26,138 nt of DNA from CAZNQW01 sp964575225 (GCA_964575225.1 CAZNQW010000025.1:1-26138); one strand, 5' to 3'; shown: positions 1 to 7,708, counted from the first letter of the stretch. The notes: a model not told the origin generated them from the sequence alone. Numbers and translations are program-made.

Positions 1-26
1 CCAATGAGAGTGAACCCCAGGATCCG

Positions 27-51
27 AGCCCCTTGCCCCGATCCAGGGGCT
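27..51. other. Hairpin after the permease gene, at the window edge
   Basis: AGCCCCT (27-33) and AGGGGCT (45-51) form a perfect 7-bp stem with an 11-base loop, just downstream of the permease stop codon on the minus strand. No T-run follows, so it does not look like a normal intrinsic terminator. It more likely separates the permease from the next transporter gene (expected DppC-type permease) beyond base 1. No start codon for such a gene can be identified in bases 1-55. Confidence 0.35.
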
Positions 52-55
52 GGCG

Positions 56-1009
56 CTACTTGTAACTAATGCGTGGGTCCAACCAACCATAGATGATGTC
101 GGCAATCAGGTTGAAAAAGACCACCATGAAAGAACCCATCATCAGGATACCCATCAACAAAGGATAATCGCGGTTGTACATGGATTGAATAAAGAGCCGT
201 CCGATGCCCGGCCAGGAAAAAATCGTTTCAGTGAGTACTGCACCCGAAAACAGGCCGGCCAAATCGAGGGCCAAAATCGAAACCACCGGGATCAGTGCAT
301 TCTTCAGCGCATGGCGCATCAAAACCACGTTTTCCTTCAACCCCTTGGAGCGAGCCGTCCGTATATAATCGGCGCGGATGACGCCCAGCATGGTCGTACG
401 CATATAGCGAGACCAACCGGCAATATATCGAAGGGACAGAACCAATCCCGGCAGGATCAAATGGCGCATGTGATCCACAAAAGAGGCATCTCCCACAGTC
501 TCTCGACCCGAGGTAGGCAACCACCCCAACTTGACCGAAAAGAGCAGTTGCAGAATCAGGCCAAACCAAAAGACCGGCATGGCAATGCCCAGGAATGAAA
601 TGGCAGTCCCCACATAGTCGGTGATACTATACTGTTTGACGGCGCTGAGCACACCCAAAGGCAAAGCCACCAACGCCGCAAAAACGAATCCAAAACCCAT
701 CAACTCGGCCGTCGCCGGCAGGCGCTCGAAAATGACTTCGGTGACCGGGCGTGACGAGGTGTAGCTAAAACCGAAATCTCCGGTGATGGCAGCCCCAATC
801 CATTTAAAGTATTGGATATAGATCGGCTGATCCAAACCTAGTTTGGCCTTGTAGGCCTCGATGACTTCCATGTTGACAAAGCGCCCAGTAGCCAGGTAGA
901 CCGTCTCGGGTCCACCAGGCGCTGCCTGGATAATCAGAAAGATCAGCATCGAGATGCCAATCAACAGAGGGATCATTTGCAGCAAACGGCGACGGACATA
1001 CCTTCCCAT
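56..1009 (-). CDS. Dipeptide/oligopeptide ABC transporter permease, DppB/OppB type
   Basis: This is an inner-membrane permease subunit of a peptide-type ABC importer, forming half of the translocation channel. The protein begins MGRYVRRRLLQMIP, the usual positively charged start before the first membrane helix. Several hydrophobic segments and the ATPase-contacting EAA-type loop (YIRTARSKGLKENVVLMRHA) are visible. The length of 317 residues fits the DppB family. The ATG at 1009 is preferred because GGGAG lies about 6 bases upstream; a TTG at 1021 would add four residues. It follows the substrate-binding protein gene after a gap with two hairpins. The partner permease and ATPases are expected left of the window. 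Peptide is the likeliest substrate from the family and the neighbouring peptidase-like genes, but DppB-type permeases also carry nickel, sugars or other ligands. Confidence 0.93.
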   Translation of the reverse strand: MGRYVRRRLLQMIPLLIGISMLIFLIIQAAPGGPETVYLATGRFVNMEVIEAYKAKLGLDQPIYIQYFKWIGAAITGDFGFSYTSSRPVTEVIFERLPATAELMGFGFVFAALVALPLGVLSAVKQYSITDYVGTAISFLGIAMPVFWFGLILQLLFSVKLGWLPTSGRETVGDASFVDHMRHLILPGLVLSLRYIAGWSRYMRTTMLGVIRADYIRTARSKGLKENVVLMRHALKNALIPVVSILALDLAGLFSGAVLTETIFSWPGIGRLFIQSMYNRDYPLLMGILMMGSFMVVFFNLIADIIYGWLDPRISYK

Positions 1010-1052
1010 AGGAACTCCCAAGAGGTGAGTCTTTGCAACACATCTGCGAGTT

Positions 1053-1085
1053 GGGTAGGGTTGGGGACCTGCCCCAACCCTACCC
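1053..1085. other. Strong intercistronic hairpin between substrate-binding protein and permease genes
   Basis: GGGTAGGGTTGGGG (1053-1066) and its exact complement (1072-1085) make a 14-bp perfect stem with a 5-base loop. A second 7-bp palindrome (GACTAGG 1092-1098, CCTAGTC 1103-1109) covers the stop codon of the upstream gene. Neither has a T-run on the minus strand. Such a structure between a binding-protein gene and its permease gene commonly protects the upstream mRNA and lowers permease expression; that role is inferred here. Confidence 0.75.
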
Positions 1086-1103
1086 GATATCGACTAGGGT
1101 AGC

Positions 1104-2834
1104 CTAGTCAACCAGGTTCCACTCGTACATATTCCAGAAGCTACCAAGGTTGGTGCCGCTGCCCTTAAAGCCCTCAAACTTGGCGTTGAGCACAAAGGGG
1201 GTGGTCATGTAGTGGATCGGGATCTCTACCGCTTCGTCCAGCAACATTTCCTGGGCCTGGAACATGAGTGCTTTGCGCTTTTCCATGTCCAGTTCGGTGT
1301 CCGAAGCCCTCATGACCTCGTCCAACTCGGGATTGCAGTAGCCCGTCATGTTGTTCGAAGCGCCGCAGGCATACAGGCCAGTGATGCTCGGGTCGGCCGG
1401 CAGAATCCAGCCGGCGATGATCGCATCCCAGTCCCCCGCGACCCAGCTTTCGATCCAGGCGCTGTCTTCCTTGGTTTCGATGTCAACTTCGATGCCGATC
1501 TCTTTGTAGAGTGCCTGGAGGACCTGGGCAATGGCCGTGCGCTGGGTACGGCTGGCGCGGGCCATGAAGGTAAAGGAGAAGCGCTCGCCGTCCTTCACGC
1601 GGATCCCATCGTCACCCACCACCCAGCCGGCTTCGTCCAGCATCTGGGCGGCCTTTTCGAGATCAAAGTCATAGTGGTTGACGTTCGGGTTGTGGTACGG
1701 GCTGTTGGGCAGGATGGGTGTGTAGGCCACCGAAACAGTGCCTTCGAGCAGGTCGTTGACAATCGACTCTTTGTCGATGGCATAGGCCAGAGCTTGGCGC
1801 ACCGTCTTGTCGCCAAACAGCTTCTTGTTTCGATCCGAGTTGATAGCCGTGGCAAAGTTGATCCAGATGTTGCGGTCGACCATTTCGACACGGTAACCTT
1901 CGACGCCTTCCATCTCGCCGACCTGGGTCGTGTCGATCTCGGCGATATCATACTCGCCGGCCTTCAGACCGTTGAGGCGGGTGTTGGGATCCGGCACAAA
2001 GTAGTAAACGACCTCGTCGAGATAGGGATATTCGGGCCCACGCCAGTAGTCGTCGTTGCGCTCGACGCGGATATACTCGCCGGCTTTCCATTCGACGAAC
2101 TTGAACGGGCCGGTGCCGATGGGGCTGCGGTTGTAAGCATCGTAGGTGGCGACGTCCTGACCCTCCAGAATGTGCTTGGGCAGGATGGCGTCAAAGAGCG
2201 TCACATAGGGCGCATAGGTGTCCTTCCAATGAAAGACCACCGTGTACGGATCGGGAGCATCGCAGGAGAGGATGTGCTCGGTGTACTCGAGCTGGTTGTA
2301 GACCATGACTGCACCCTCGGTCATGAGCCAGTCGTAGGTAAAGCAGACGTCAGCGCTGGTGAACTCGACGCCGTCATGCCACTTGACGCCTTCCTGCAGG
2401 TGCCAGGTCATGTCCAGCGTGCCGTCGTCGTTGGTCACAATTCCCCCGTTTTCGAACGAGGGGATCTCTTTGGCCAAGACGGGGATGTAGGTGTTCTGGT
2501 TGTTGCTCATGACCAGACCTTCGATCATGGACAGAGTGACCTCACCCGTCATCTGGCTGGTGAAGGGGTTGAGCGTGTCGTTTTCCTGGTGGTATCCCAC
2601 GCGCAGGACCTTCTTGGCCGCAGGCTCTTCAGCGGCCGCAGTCGGCTCTTCAGCGACGGCAGTCGGCTCTTCAGCGACAGCCGTTGGCTCTTCAGCGACG
2701 GCGGTCGGCTCTTCGGCGACGGTGGTCGGTTCTTCAACGACGGCAGTCGGCTCGGTGGCAGTCCCGCACGAGGCCACGATCATCGACAGGGCCACGATGA
2801 CCATCAGGATACTCAGCAAATTCTTCTTATTCAT
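1104..2834 (-). CDS. ABC transporter substrate-binding lipoprotein, family 5 (DppA/OppA type)
   Basis: This is the extracellular solute-binding protein of the peptide-type importer, 576 residues. The N-terminus is a lipoprotein signal with the lipobox VASC, placing the lipidated cysteine at residue 23. Residues about 28-70 are a low-complexity linker of EEPTAVA heptads, which tethers the binding domain to the membrane. The rest has the SBP_bac_5 layout: LRVGYHQENDTLNPFTSQ at the start of the mature domain, then WHDGVEFTSADVCFTYDW and SPIGTGPFKFVEW. GGGAGGAG lies about 10 bases before the ATG, supporting this start. It sits between the two DUF885-type genes and the permease in one minus-strand series. 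The ligand cannot be read from the sequence; peptides are favoured by context. Confidence 0.95.
   Translation of the reverse strand: MNKKNLLSILMVIVALSMIVASCGTATEPTAVVEEPTTVAEEPTAVAEEPTAVAEEPTAVAEEPTAAAEEPAAKKVLRVGYHQENDTLNPFTSQMTGEVTLSMIEGLVMSNNQNTYIPVLAKEIPSFENGGIVTNDDGTLDMTWHLQEGVKWHDGVEFTSADVCFTYDWLMTEGAVMVYNQLEYTEHILSCDAPDPYTVVFHWKDTYAPYVTLFDAILPKHILEGQDVATYDAYNRSPIGTGPFKFVEWKAGEYIRVERNDDYWRGPEYPYLDEVVYYFVPDPNTRLNGLKAGEYDIAEIDTTQVGEMEGVEGYRVEMVDRNIWINFATAINSDRNKKLFGDKTVRQALAYAIDKESIVNDLLEGTVSVAYTPILPNSPYHNPNVNHYDFDLEKAAQMLDEAGWVVGDDGIRVKDGERFSFTFMARASRTQRTAIAQVLQALYKEIGIEVDIETKEDSAWIESWVAGDWDAIIAGWILPADPSITGLYACGASNNMTGYCNPELDEVMRASDTELDMEKRKALMFQAQEMLLDEAVEIPIHYMTTPFVLNAKFEGFKGSGTNLGSFWNMYEWNLVD
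2623..2748 (-). repeat. Six tandem 21-bp repeats encoding EEPTAVA heptads
   Basis: The unit GGCTCTTC recurs exactly every 21 bases (2623, 2644, 2665, 2686, 2707, with a variant at 2728). The repeats lie inside the substrate-binding protein gene and encode its acidic proline-rich linker after the lipid-anchored cysteine. In-frame 21-bp units allow linker length to change by slippage without breaking the gene. Confidence 0.9.
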
Positions 2835-2897
2835 GTACTTTGGACTCCTCCCAAATTCTTTCTGAAATCTCGGAACAACTCGGATCTCGATCGTTTC

Positions 2898-2924
2898 TCA
2901 CAAGCGCTCTTGATGTTTGTTCAC
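2898..2924 (-). other. Possible 8-codon leader ORF (copy 1)
   Basis: A GTG-started frame reads V-N-K-H-Q-E-R-L-stop and ends 63 bases before the substrate-binding lipoprotein gene. AGGAGGTGA, a full match to the anti-Shine-Dalgarno sequence, overlaps the GTG itself, so initiation at this codon would be awkward. It is listed because a nearly identical frame lies before the lipoprotein gene at 22557-23003. Translation is not demonstrated. Confidence 0.25.
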
Positions 2925-2940
2925 CTCCTCGCCGGTTGAG

Positions 2941-2973
2941 GCACGGTGCTTCTCTGAGAGGCCTGCACCATGC
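2941..2973. other. Intercistronic hairpin after the second DUF885-type gene
   Basis: GCACGGTGC (2941-2949) and GCACCATGC (2965-2973) form a 9-bp stem with one G-U wobble on the minus-strand RNA. It begins 16 bases after the stop of the upstream gene. No T-run follows, so it probably marks an mRNA processing or attenuation point before the transporter genes rather than a full terminator. Confidence 0.45.
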
Positions 2974-2989
2974 ACACGGCTTCTATGAT

Positions 2990-4159
2990 CTATTGGAACA
3001 TCTCGACGGTTTGCAGGGAATGACCCCTGCCGTAGAGGTAATCGTAGAATTCTGGGCGGCGCTCCACCGGCACGCGCTGCCACACAGGCGTGACCACCCG
3101 ATCGCCCCACCAATAGGACCAGATCAGCACCGCGCGCTCGGGCGCCGCAAGGAAGCGAATGCGATTCGCTACCCAGCCCTCGCCGCCGACCAGGCTCATG
3201 GAACGCAGCCAGTCGGTGACCTGCTCATCGGACCAATTCAGGGCGTGCATGCGCCAGGCCGCGCCGGTGCCGATCCCGGCCCGGTACTGATTCATCAGCA
3301 CCAGAAACCGGTCATCGTCCGACTCGATCCAGTCGACCATGTGCAAGCCATTGTCGGCAATGCCTTCAAAGGGCGAAGAACCCGCGGTATTGACTACCGA
3401 CAGCAAGCCATCGGCCGTCCCTGTACCCTGTTGGTAGCCGACCTCTCGAATCTTGAACTGGACATAGTGACCGGGGCAGCCTTCGTGCACCGCCAGATGC
3501 TTCAGGCCCGGTCGGGTAAGGATCGGATCGATGTTCAGCTCGATCTTGCGAATCTCGTAATTGCAGCGGGCGTTAAAAGCCATGCCGCTCACCGGTTCCA
3601 CCTGCATCATATCCGACTTGTCGGCAGGGATCGGCAGAATCTCGTTGGTACGGTCCCAGGCCTCGTCCATCAGGGCGCCGATCACTTCGGGCACCTCATC
3701 GGCCGGCACCCGGTTGCGCTCCTCCCAGGCCGCGCACTGGGTTGCCAGGTCGCCACTGTAGCCCATGCCATTCAACAAGGCTCGCATCTGGCTGCGCAGG
3801 ATATCCAGCTCCGCATCAGACGCCGGCTGAGCCGGCACGTGCAAAAAGTCCTTCAGTTGCGACTCGAAGGGCAAACCGCCATCCCGCCACTGGATAAAGG
3901 ACAGTAGCGAGTGACAATACTGGTCGTAGTAACGGCGGCGATCCGGTTCGGGCAAGTCGGCCGCCCGCGTTTTAAATTCCTGAAAGCGCTCTCGCGCTTG
4001 AGCGTACCCGTCAAGGGATTCGGTCGTGAGAAAATCACGTCCCATGTTCAAAACGATCAGGCCTTCCTCATCACCGCTCTCGGCGCGGTAGATCTCGTCC
4101 AAACCCAGCAGCACAGGGGCCATCTGCTCGCCATAGGCCAACGTTTCTTTACTCAGCAT
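2990..4159 (-). CDS. DUF885-like putative metallopeptidase (second of a pair)
   Basis: The 389-residue protein is a putative zinc-dependent peptidase of the DUF885 group. The signature is HLAVHEGCPGHYVQ (DNA about 3464-3487), which fits the family pattern HExxPGHxxQ, where the two histidines and the glutamate are expected to bind metal and activate water. A second acidic motif, SPFEGIADNGLHMVDW, resembles the usual EGWA segment but is diverged. No signal peptide is visible, so it is probably cytoplasmic. The ATG at 4159 is chosen because AAGGA precedes it by 9 bases and it overlaps the end of the upstream gene by 11 bases, suggesting translational coupling. It is shorter than typical DUF885 proteins of about 550-600 residues. 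The natural substrate is unknown; peptides imported by the adjacent transporter are a plausible guess. Confidence 0.75.
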   Translation of the reverse strand: MLSKETLAYGEQMAPVLLGLDEIYRAESGDEEGLIVLNMGRDFLTTESLDGYAQARERFQEFKTRAADLPEPDRRRYYDQYCHSLLSFIQWRDGGLPFESQLKDFLHVPAQPASDAELDILRSQMRALLNGMGYSGDLATQCAAWEERNRVPADEVPEVIGALMDEAWDRTNEILPIPADKSDMMQVEPVSGMAFNARCNYEIRKIELNIDPILTRPGLKHLAVHEGCPGHYVQFKIREVGYQQGTGTADGLLSVVNTAGSSPFEGIADNGLHMVDWIESDDDRFLVLMNQYRAGIGTGAAWRMHALNWSDEQVTDWLRSMSLVGGEGWVANRIRFLAAPERAVLIWSYWWGDRVVTPVWQRVPVERRPEFYDYLYGRGHSLQTVEMFQ

Positions 4160-5834
4160 TGAAGGCATTCCTTTCCATATCTTGGGCAATCAAGGCCACC
4201 GGCAACGAACCGTAGGCCAGGAAGGTATCGTGAAAGCGGCGCAGGCTAAAGCGGTTGCCCCAGCGCCGGGACATTTCAGCGCGCAGGTCCTTGATCCGGT
4301 CGGAGCCGATCAGGTACATCATGGCGGCGCCGGGGAACATGCTATTCTTGACCGCCTCGCCTTGGGCGGCAGCCGGGCTCATGCCCGCATTCCGCTCGTA
4401 AAACTCGGCGGCTTGCTCCAGGGAAAAACGGCCCTGGTGCAACCGGACGTCGACCACGGCCCGGGCGGCCATCCGTCGTCGCGATTGCTGCTCGGCATAA
4501 AGCTCCAATGGCGTGAGAAAGCCGACCTCCCCCATCAACTCGGTGGCATACACCGCCCAGCCCTCGGCCATGGTGCCGCTGCTGAACATGGCCACTCGCG
4601 AAGCGCAATCGCAGGCCGCCACACGACCGATGCGTGATTCGGCTCGGTAGGCGTGCCAGTTCTGCACATGGTGGCCAATGCTGCCATGATGCACCACGTG
4701 GTTCAGCTTGATGGCGCTGTCGTTGTTGGCCCGCAAAAGCCGACGCTGCTCCTCAGCCGGCATCTCCGGTTCGATGGGAGTGACCAAGTACTGATGAACC
4801 TCGGGCCGGTGAAAAGCTGCTGGAGCGCGGTAGAACAGGAAATAGAGGTATGGGGCCGCCTCCCGGCTCCAGAGGGGGCGAGGCACGTAGCGGATGGGGA
4901 ATTCGGGCCAGGTCAGCAGGTCGTTCGCCTCAGCCGCAGCACGGCAGGCATTCCACACCCGATCGTAGCGGGCGTAGTACTCCTCTGTCGTGGGGTGCAG
5001 GTCCTCAAGCCCGGATAGCGCCTCCTGCCAGGAATCTGCGCCAAAATCAGCCGCATGGGCCTCCAGGTAGGCCTGGGCCAGGGCCATTTGCTCCTCGCCA
5101 TAGCGGGCGATCTCATCGGCCGTCCTATCGACGAAATGCCCCTGGCGCATCATGAGATCGAAAGCCGCCTCGCCGCAGGCCACTGTCTCGCTGGGGTTGG
5201 CTGTCAGCTCGGTCTCTAATAGGTGCTGATACTCGGCAAAGGCCCGCCCCGCTTTCTTGGCCGCAGAGCGGATGGGCTCAGGGTCCATCCTGACCTCACC
5301 GATCAGGTGTTCGATGCCTCGGGCAAAAAACGCCTGAGCGCCGACACATTCGCGGATGGCACGCTCGGTCCAGCCCAGAGGCGCCCGGCGTACGTGGGTT
5401 CGGGCCTGGGCCAGTAGCTCGGGGATGCCCTCCATGCGGGCTACCGCCGATTCCATGCGCTGCTCCAGCGGGGCAAAGTCAGTCAAAAACAGGGACAGGA
5501 TGCCAAAAACGGCCTCACCGGTGTAGAGTGAGGGGTTGCCTTGATGAAAATGCTGGGAGGAGTACTCCCAGATCTGCGTCCGGAGAAAGCCCTCCGCCAA
5601 CTCACGATCCATCGCTTCGGCGCGGGTATGCGCCTCGGGCGGCAGCCGGTACAGGCGGTCGAGCAAGTTCTCCATCTCGGCCAGCGTATCCCCGGCGCCC
5701 TGCTCCGAAAAGTCGGGCAGAACCCGGTCATAGTCATGGACGCCGATAAAAGTGGCATTGACGGGGCGGCGGCGATAGTAGGCGGCGAAAAATTCGTCCA
5801 ACCAGGCCGCAAAAGCCGGCGATTGCGTCTGCAT
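4149..5834 (-). CDS. DUF885 family protein (first of a pair, altered active-site motif)
   Basis: This 561-residue protein has the full DUF885 length and layout. It begins near AWLDEFFAAYYRRRPVNATF, a typical family start, and has the EGWAVYATELMGE motif that supplies a metal-ligand glutamate in this group. The HExxPGHH motif reads HHGSIGHHVQ (DNA 4668-4691): the catalytic glutamate position is histidine and the proline is isoleucine. It may therefore be catalytically altered or rely on its overlapping partner gene. The ATG at 5834 is chosen because GGAG lies 11 bases upstream and because the strong promoter at 5914-5942 puts the transcript start near 5907. An upstream extension of the open frame to 6059 would begin before the promoter and is rejected. 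The gene is first in the operon and directly under the palindromic operator. Confidence 0.85.
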   Translation of the reverse strand: MQTQSPAFAAWLDEFFAAYYRRRPVNATFIGVHDYDRVLPDFSEQGAGDTLAEMENLLDRLYRLPPEAHTRAEAMDRELAEGFLRTQIWEYSSQHFHQGNPSLYTGEAVFGILSLFLTDFAPLEQRMESAVARMEGIPELLAQARTHVRRAPLGWTERAIRECVGAQAFFARGIEHLIGEVRMDPEPIRSAAKKAGRAFAEYQHLLETELTANPSETVACGEAAFDLMMRQGHFVDRTADEIARYGEEQMALAQAYLEAHAADFGADSWQEALSGLEDLHPTTEEYYARYDRVWNACRAAAEANDLLTWPEFPIRYVPRPLWSREAAPYLYFLFYRAPAAFHRPEVHQYLVTPIEPEMPAEEQRRLLRANNDSAIKLNHVVHHGSIGHHVQNWHAYRAESRIGRVAACDCASRVAMFSSGTMAEGWAVYATELMGEVGFLTPLELYAEQQSRRRMAARAVVDVRLHQGRFSLEQAAEFYERNAGMSPAAAQGEAVKNSMFPGAAMMYLIGSDRIKDLRAEMSRRWGNRFSLRRFHDTFLAYGSLPVALIAQDMERNAFNAE

Positions 5835-5889
5835 AGTTTTGCACTCCAAAGGGTTCTGGACAAGCCAACGTGACTGGCCTGCACCAGTC

Positions 5890-5914
5890 TGTATCCTATA
5901 GGATACAGGATACA
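5890..5914. promoter_or_regulatory. Palindromic operator over the transcription start of the DUF885/ABC operon
   Basis: TGTATCCTATAGGATACA (5890-5907) is an exact 18-bp palindrome, followed at once by a third half-site GGATACA (5908-5914). It lies just downstream of, and touches, the -10 box of the minus-strand promoter, so a bound protein would block transcription. Half-sites of the TGTATCC type are reminiscent of GntR-family operators; the regulator is not encoded in the window. Confidence 0.8.
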
Positions 5915-5942
5915 TTATATCGGGTTTCGGATCCAATGTCAA
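5914..5942 (-). promoter_or_regulatory. Consensus sigma-70 promoter for the DUF885/ABC operon
   Basis: On the minus strand TTGACA (5942-5937) and TATAAT (5919-5914) are both perfect and separated by exactly 17 bases. The predicted start is near 5907, about 73 bases before the ATG of the first DUF885 gene. Such a strong core promoter fits control by the repressor-type palindrome that overlaps it. Confidence 0.85.
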
Positions 5943-6075
5943 GTGGCAATTTGGAACAAAACATACCCGCCGCTCATGGGTAGGGAACCTGCCAGGCCCA
6001 GGGCAGACAAAACCTTTCGCCAAGGCCACCTCGGCCCATGCGAATAGGAGGCCTTTCATACGGACAGAGAGATCT
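5943..6075. other. Spacer between two divergent promoters
   Basis: This central part of the 339-base divergent intergenic region lies between the leftward promoter at 5914-5942 and the rightward promoter at 6076-6104. No gene, repeat or clear dyad was recognised in it. Confidence 0.6.
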
Positions 6076-6104
6076 TTGGCAAGGAGTGCCGGTCGTGGTA
6101 CAAT
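6076..6104 (+). promoter_or_regulatory. Sigma-70 promoter for the aminotransferase gene
   Basis: TTGGCA (6076-6081) and TACAAT (6099-6104) are separated by 17 bases, and the -10 is preceded by GTGG. Its layout matches the promoters at 7709, 9027 and 21099. The predicted start is near 6111, where the leader hairpin begins. Confidence 0.8.
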
Positions 6105-6111
6105 GGATCTG

Positions 6112-6146
6112 TGAGACGCCGGGCTCCCACCCGGCGCCCAGTCTCA
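6112..6146 (+). other. 5'-terminal hairpin in the aminotransferase mRNA leader
   Basis: TGAGACGCCGGG (6112-6123) can pair with CCCGGC (6130-6135) and GTCTCA (6141-6146). This gives a 12-bp stem with a 6-base loop and a 5-base bulge on the 3' side. It starts at the predicted transcription start and ends before the ribosome binding site. It could stabilise the 5' end of the mRNA or be a regulatory element; no known riboswitch class was recognised. Confidence 0.6.
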
Positions 6147-6173
6147 TACCCACGAGGAGAAAGGAATCAACCG

Positions 6174-7502
6174 ATGACGGGGAGCGAGATCGTCGACCTC
6201 AACCGGCAGCACACCCTGTTTTCCTGGAGCGCCCAAAACGCGGTCCATCCGATTCCCATGGTCCGTGCCCAAGGCGTCTATTTTTGGGACGCCGATGGAC
6301 GGCGCTACATCGACTTTTCTTCGCAGGTGATGAATGTGAATGTGGGCCATGGTCACCCCAAGATCGTGGCAGCCATCCAGGAACAGGCCGAGCGGCTGCT
6401 CTATGCCGCGCCGGGCTTTGCCACCGATGTGCGCGGCGAGTTGGGTCGGGCGCTGGCCGAAATCGCACCAGGCGACCTGCACAAGAGCTTTTTCACCCTG
6501 GGGGGCGCCGAGGCCAACGAGAACGCCATCAAGTTGGCCCGTCTCTACACCGGTCGATCCAAGATCATCACCCGCTACCGGTCCTATCATGGCGCCACCT
6601 ATGGCGCCGTCAGCGCCAGCGGCGATCCACGCCGCCTGGCAAACGAACCGGGAATTCCGGGCATTGTCCGCGTCTTTGACCCCTACTGCTATCGGTGTGT
6701 ATTTGGAAAGGAGCAGGACACCTGTCAGCGCGAGTGCATCAGTCATATCGAACAGGTGATCCAATTCGAGGGCCCCGAAAACGTAGCGGCCATCCTGATG
6801 GAAGGCGTCACCGGTACCAACGGCGTGTTCGTACCACCCGATGACTATTGGCCGCGCCTGAGGCAGATGTGCGATCGGTACGGCATTCTATTGATCTCGG
6901 ACGAAGTCATGAGCGGATTTGGGCGCACCGGCGCCTGGTTCGCCGTGGACCATTGGGGCGTAGTGCCCGACATGATCACCACTGCCAAGGGCATCACCTC
7001 AGGGGCCCTACCTTTGGGCGCCGTCCTGGTTTCTCAGCGCATCGCCGACTATCTGGAGGATCGAGTGTTCTACGGCGGCCTTACGGGCAACAGCCACCCC
7101 ATGTGCTGTGCGGCCGCCCTAGCAACTCTGAACGTCTACCGTGAGGAGGGGCTCCTGGAAAATGCCCAGAGACTGGAACCGGTGGTTCGCCGGGCACTGA
7201 CCGACCTGCAGAAGCGACATCCCTGCGTGGGCGAGTACCGTGGGTTGGGGTTGTTTTGGGTTATCGAGCTGGTCAAGGACAGGAACACCCGCGAGCCACT
7301 GGCTCCCTGGCGCGCCAAAGGCTCAGACACAGACGTCATGGCCCGCATCAAGGCCCACTTGCGCGAGCACGGCCTGTACACCGAGGTCAAATGGAACTGG
7401 ATCTTTGTCGCGCCGCCCCTGTCGATCACTGCAGAGCAACTGGCCGAGGGGTTGGCCCTCATCGACCAGGCGTTGGAACTGGGCGACGTCGGCGTGGCCT
7501 AA
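6174..7502 (+). CDS. Class III (omega) aminotransferase, PLP-dependent
   Basis: This 442-residue cytoplasmic enzyme moves an amino group from an amine or omega-amino acid to a keto acid using pyridoxal phosphate. Visible family landmarks are GGAEANENAIKLAR (cofactor phosphate binding), SYHGATYGAVSASG, the aspartate in SDEVMSGFGRTG (D243) and the Schiff-base lysine in TTAKGITSGALPLGA (K272). A cysteine-rich stretch (YCYRCVFGKEQDTCQREC) is common in this subgroup. The start region with HTLFSWSAQNAVHPIP and IDFSSQVMN resembles taurine:2-oxoglutarate or pyruvate aminotransferases, but the substrate is not certain; putrescine, beta-alanine or GABA remain possible. AAGGA lies 8 bases before the ATG at 6174. 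It has its own promoter and is divergent from the DUF885 operon. No sulfoacetaldehyde-processing gene is nearby to confirm taurine use. Confidence 0.9.
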   Translation: MTGSEIVDLNRQHTLFSWSAQNAVHPIPMVRAQGVYFWDADGRRYIDFSSQVMNVNVGHGHPKIVAAIQEQAERLLYAAPGFATDVRGELGRALAEIAPGDLHKSFFTLGGAEANENAIKLARLYTGRSKIITRYRSYHGATYGAVSASGDPRRLANEPGIPGIVRVFDPYCYRCVFGKEQDTCQRECISHIEQVIQFEGPENVAAILMEGVTGTNGVFVPPDDYWPRLRQMCDRYGILLISDEVMSGFGRTGAWFAVDHWGVVPDMITTAKGITSGALPLGAVLVSQRIADYLEDRVFYGGLTGNSHPMCCAAALATLNVYREEGLLENAQRLEPVVRRALTDLQKRHPCVGEYRGLGLFWVIELVKDRNTREPLAPWRAKGSDTDVMARIKAHLREHGLYTEVKWNWIFVAPPLSITAEQLAEGLALIDQALELGDVGVA

Positions 7503-7708
7503 CGTCACGGACCTGACGCAGTGGGAGCAGGCCTCCCAGCCATCTTGCGCTCAACGTGAGCACATTGAAAAGGAACAGAGCAGAACTGGATATGGCCAAG
7601 CTCCACACGGCGCCTTGCCTTCACGGCACCGTCCTCGGGGATGATGAGTATCAAGATGGCCCGAAAAGTCTGTAGAAACCCTGTAACCCTATCCGCATGC
7701 GCCAAGGG
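7503..7708. other. Intergenic region after the aminotransferase gene
   Basis: Two small tandem hairpins follow the stop codon: CGTCA/TGACG (7503-7518) and TGGGAG/CTCCCA (7522-7538). Neither is followed by a T-run, so termination here is uncertain. Up to the promoter at 7709 nothing else convincing is present; a 23-codon open frame near 7640-7710 has no supporting features. Confidence 0.4.

Noticed and set aside
2623..2748. Regular 21-base repeats that might suggest a CRISPR-like or intergenic repeat array
   Set aside because: They are in frame inside the lipoprotein gene, encode a heptad linker and have no spacers.
1212..2939. Long open frame (575 codons) opposite the substrate-binding protein gene
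   Set aside because: It lacks domain features, and the opposite frame has a clear family match, signal peptide and ribosome binding site; this is a GC-rich shadow.
5835..6059. 75-residue N-terminal extension of the first DUF885 protein
   Set aside because: It would begin upstream of the consensus promoter, and the internal ATG has a ribosome binding site and a family-typical start.
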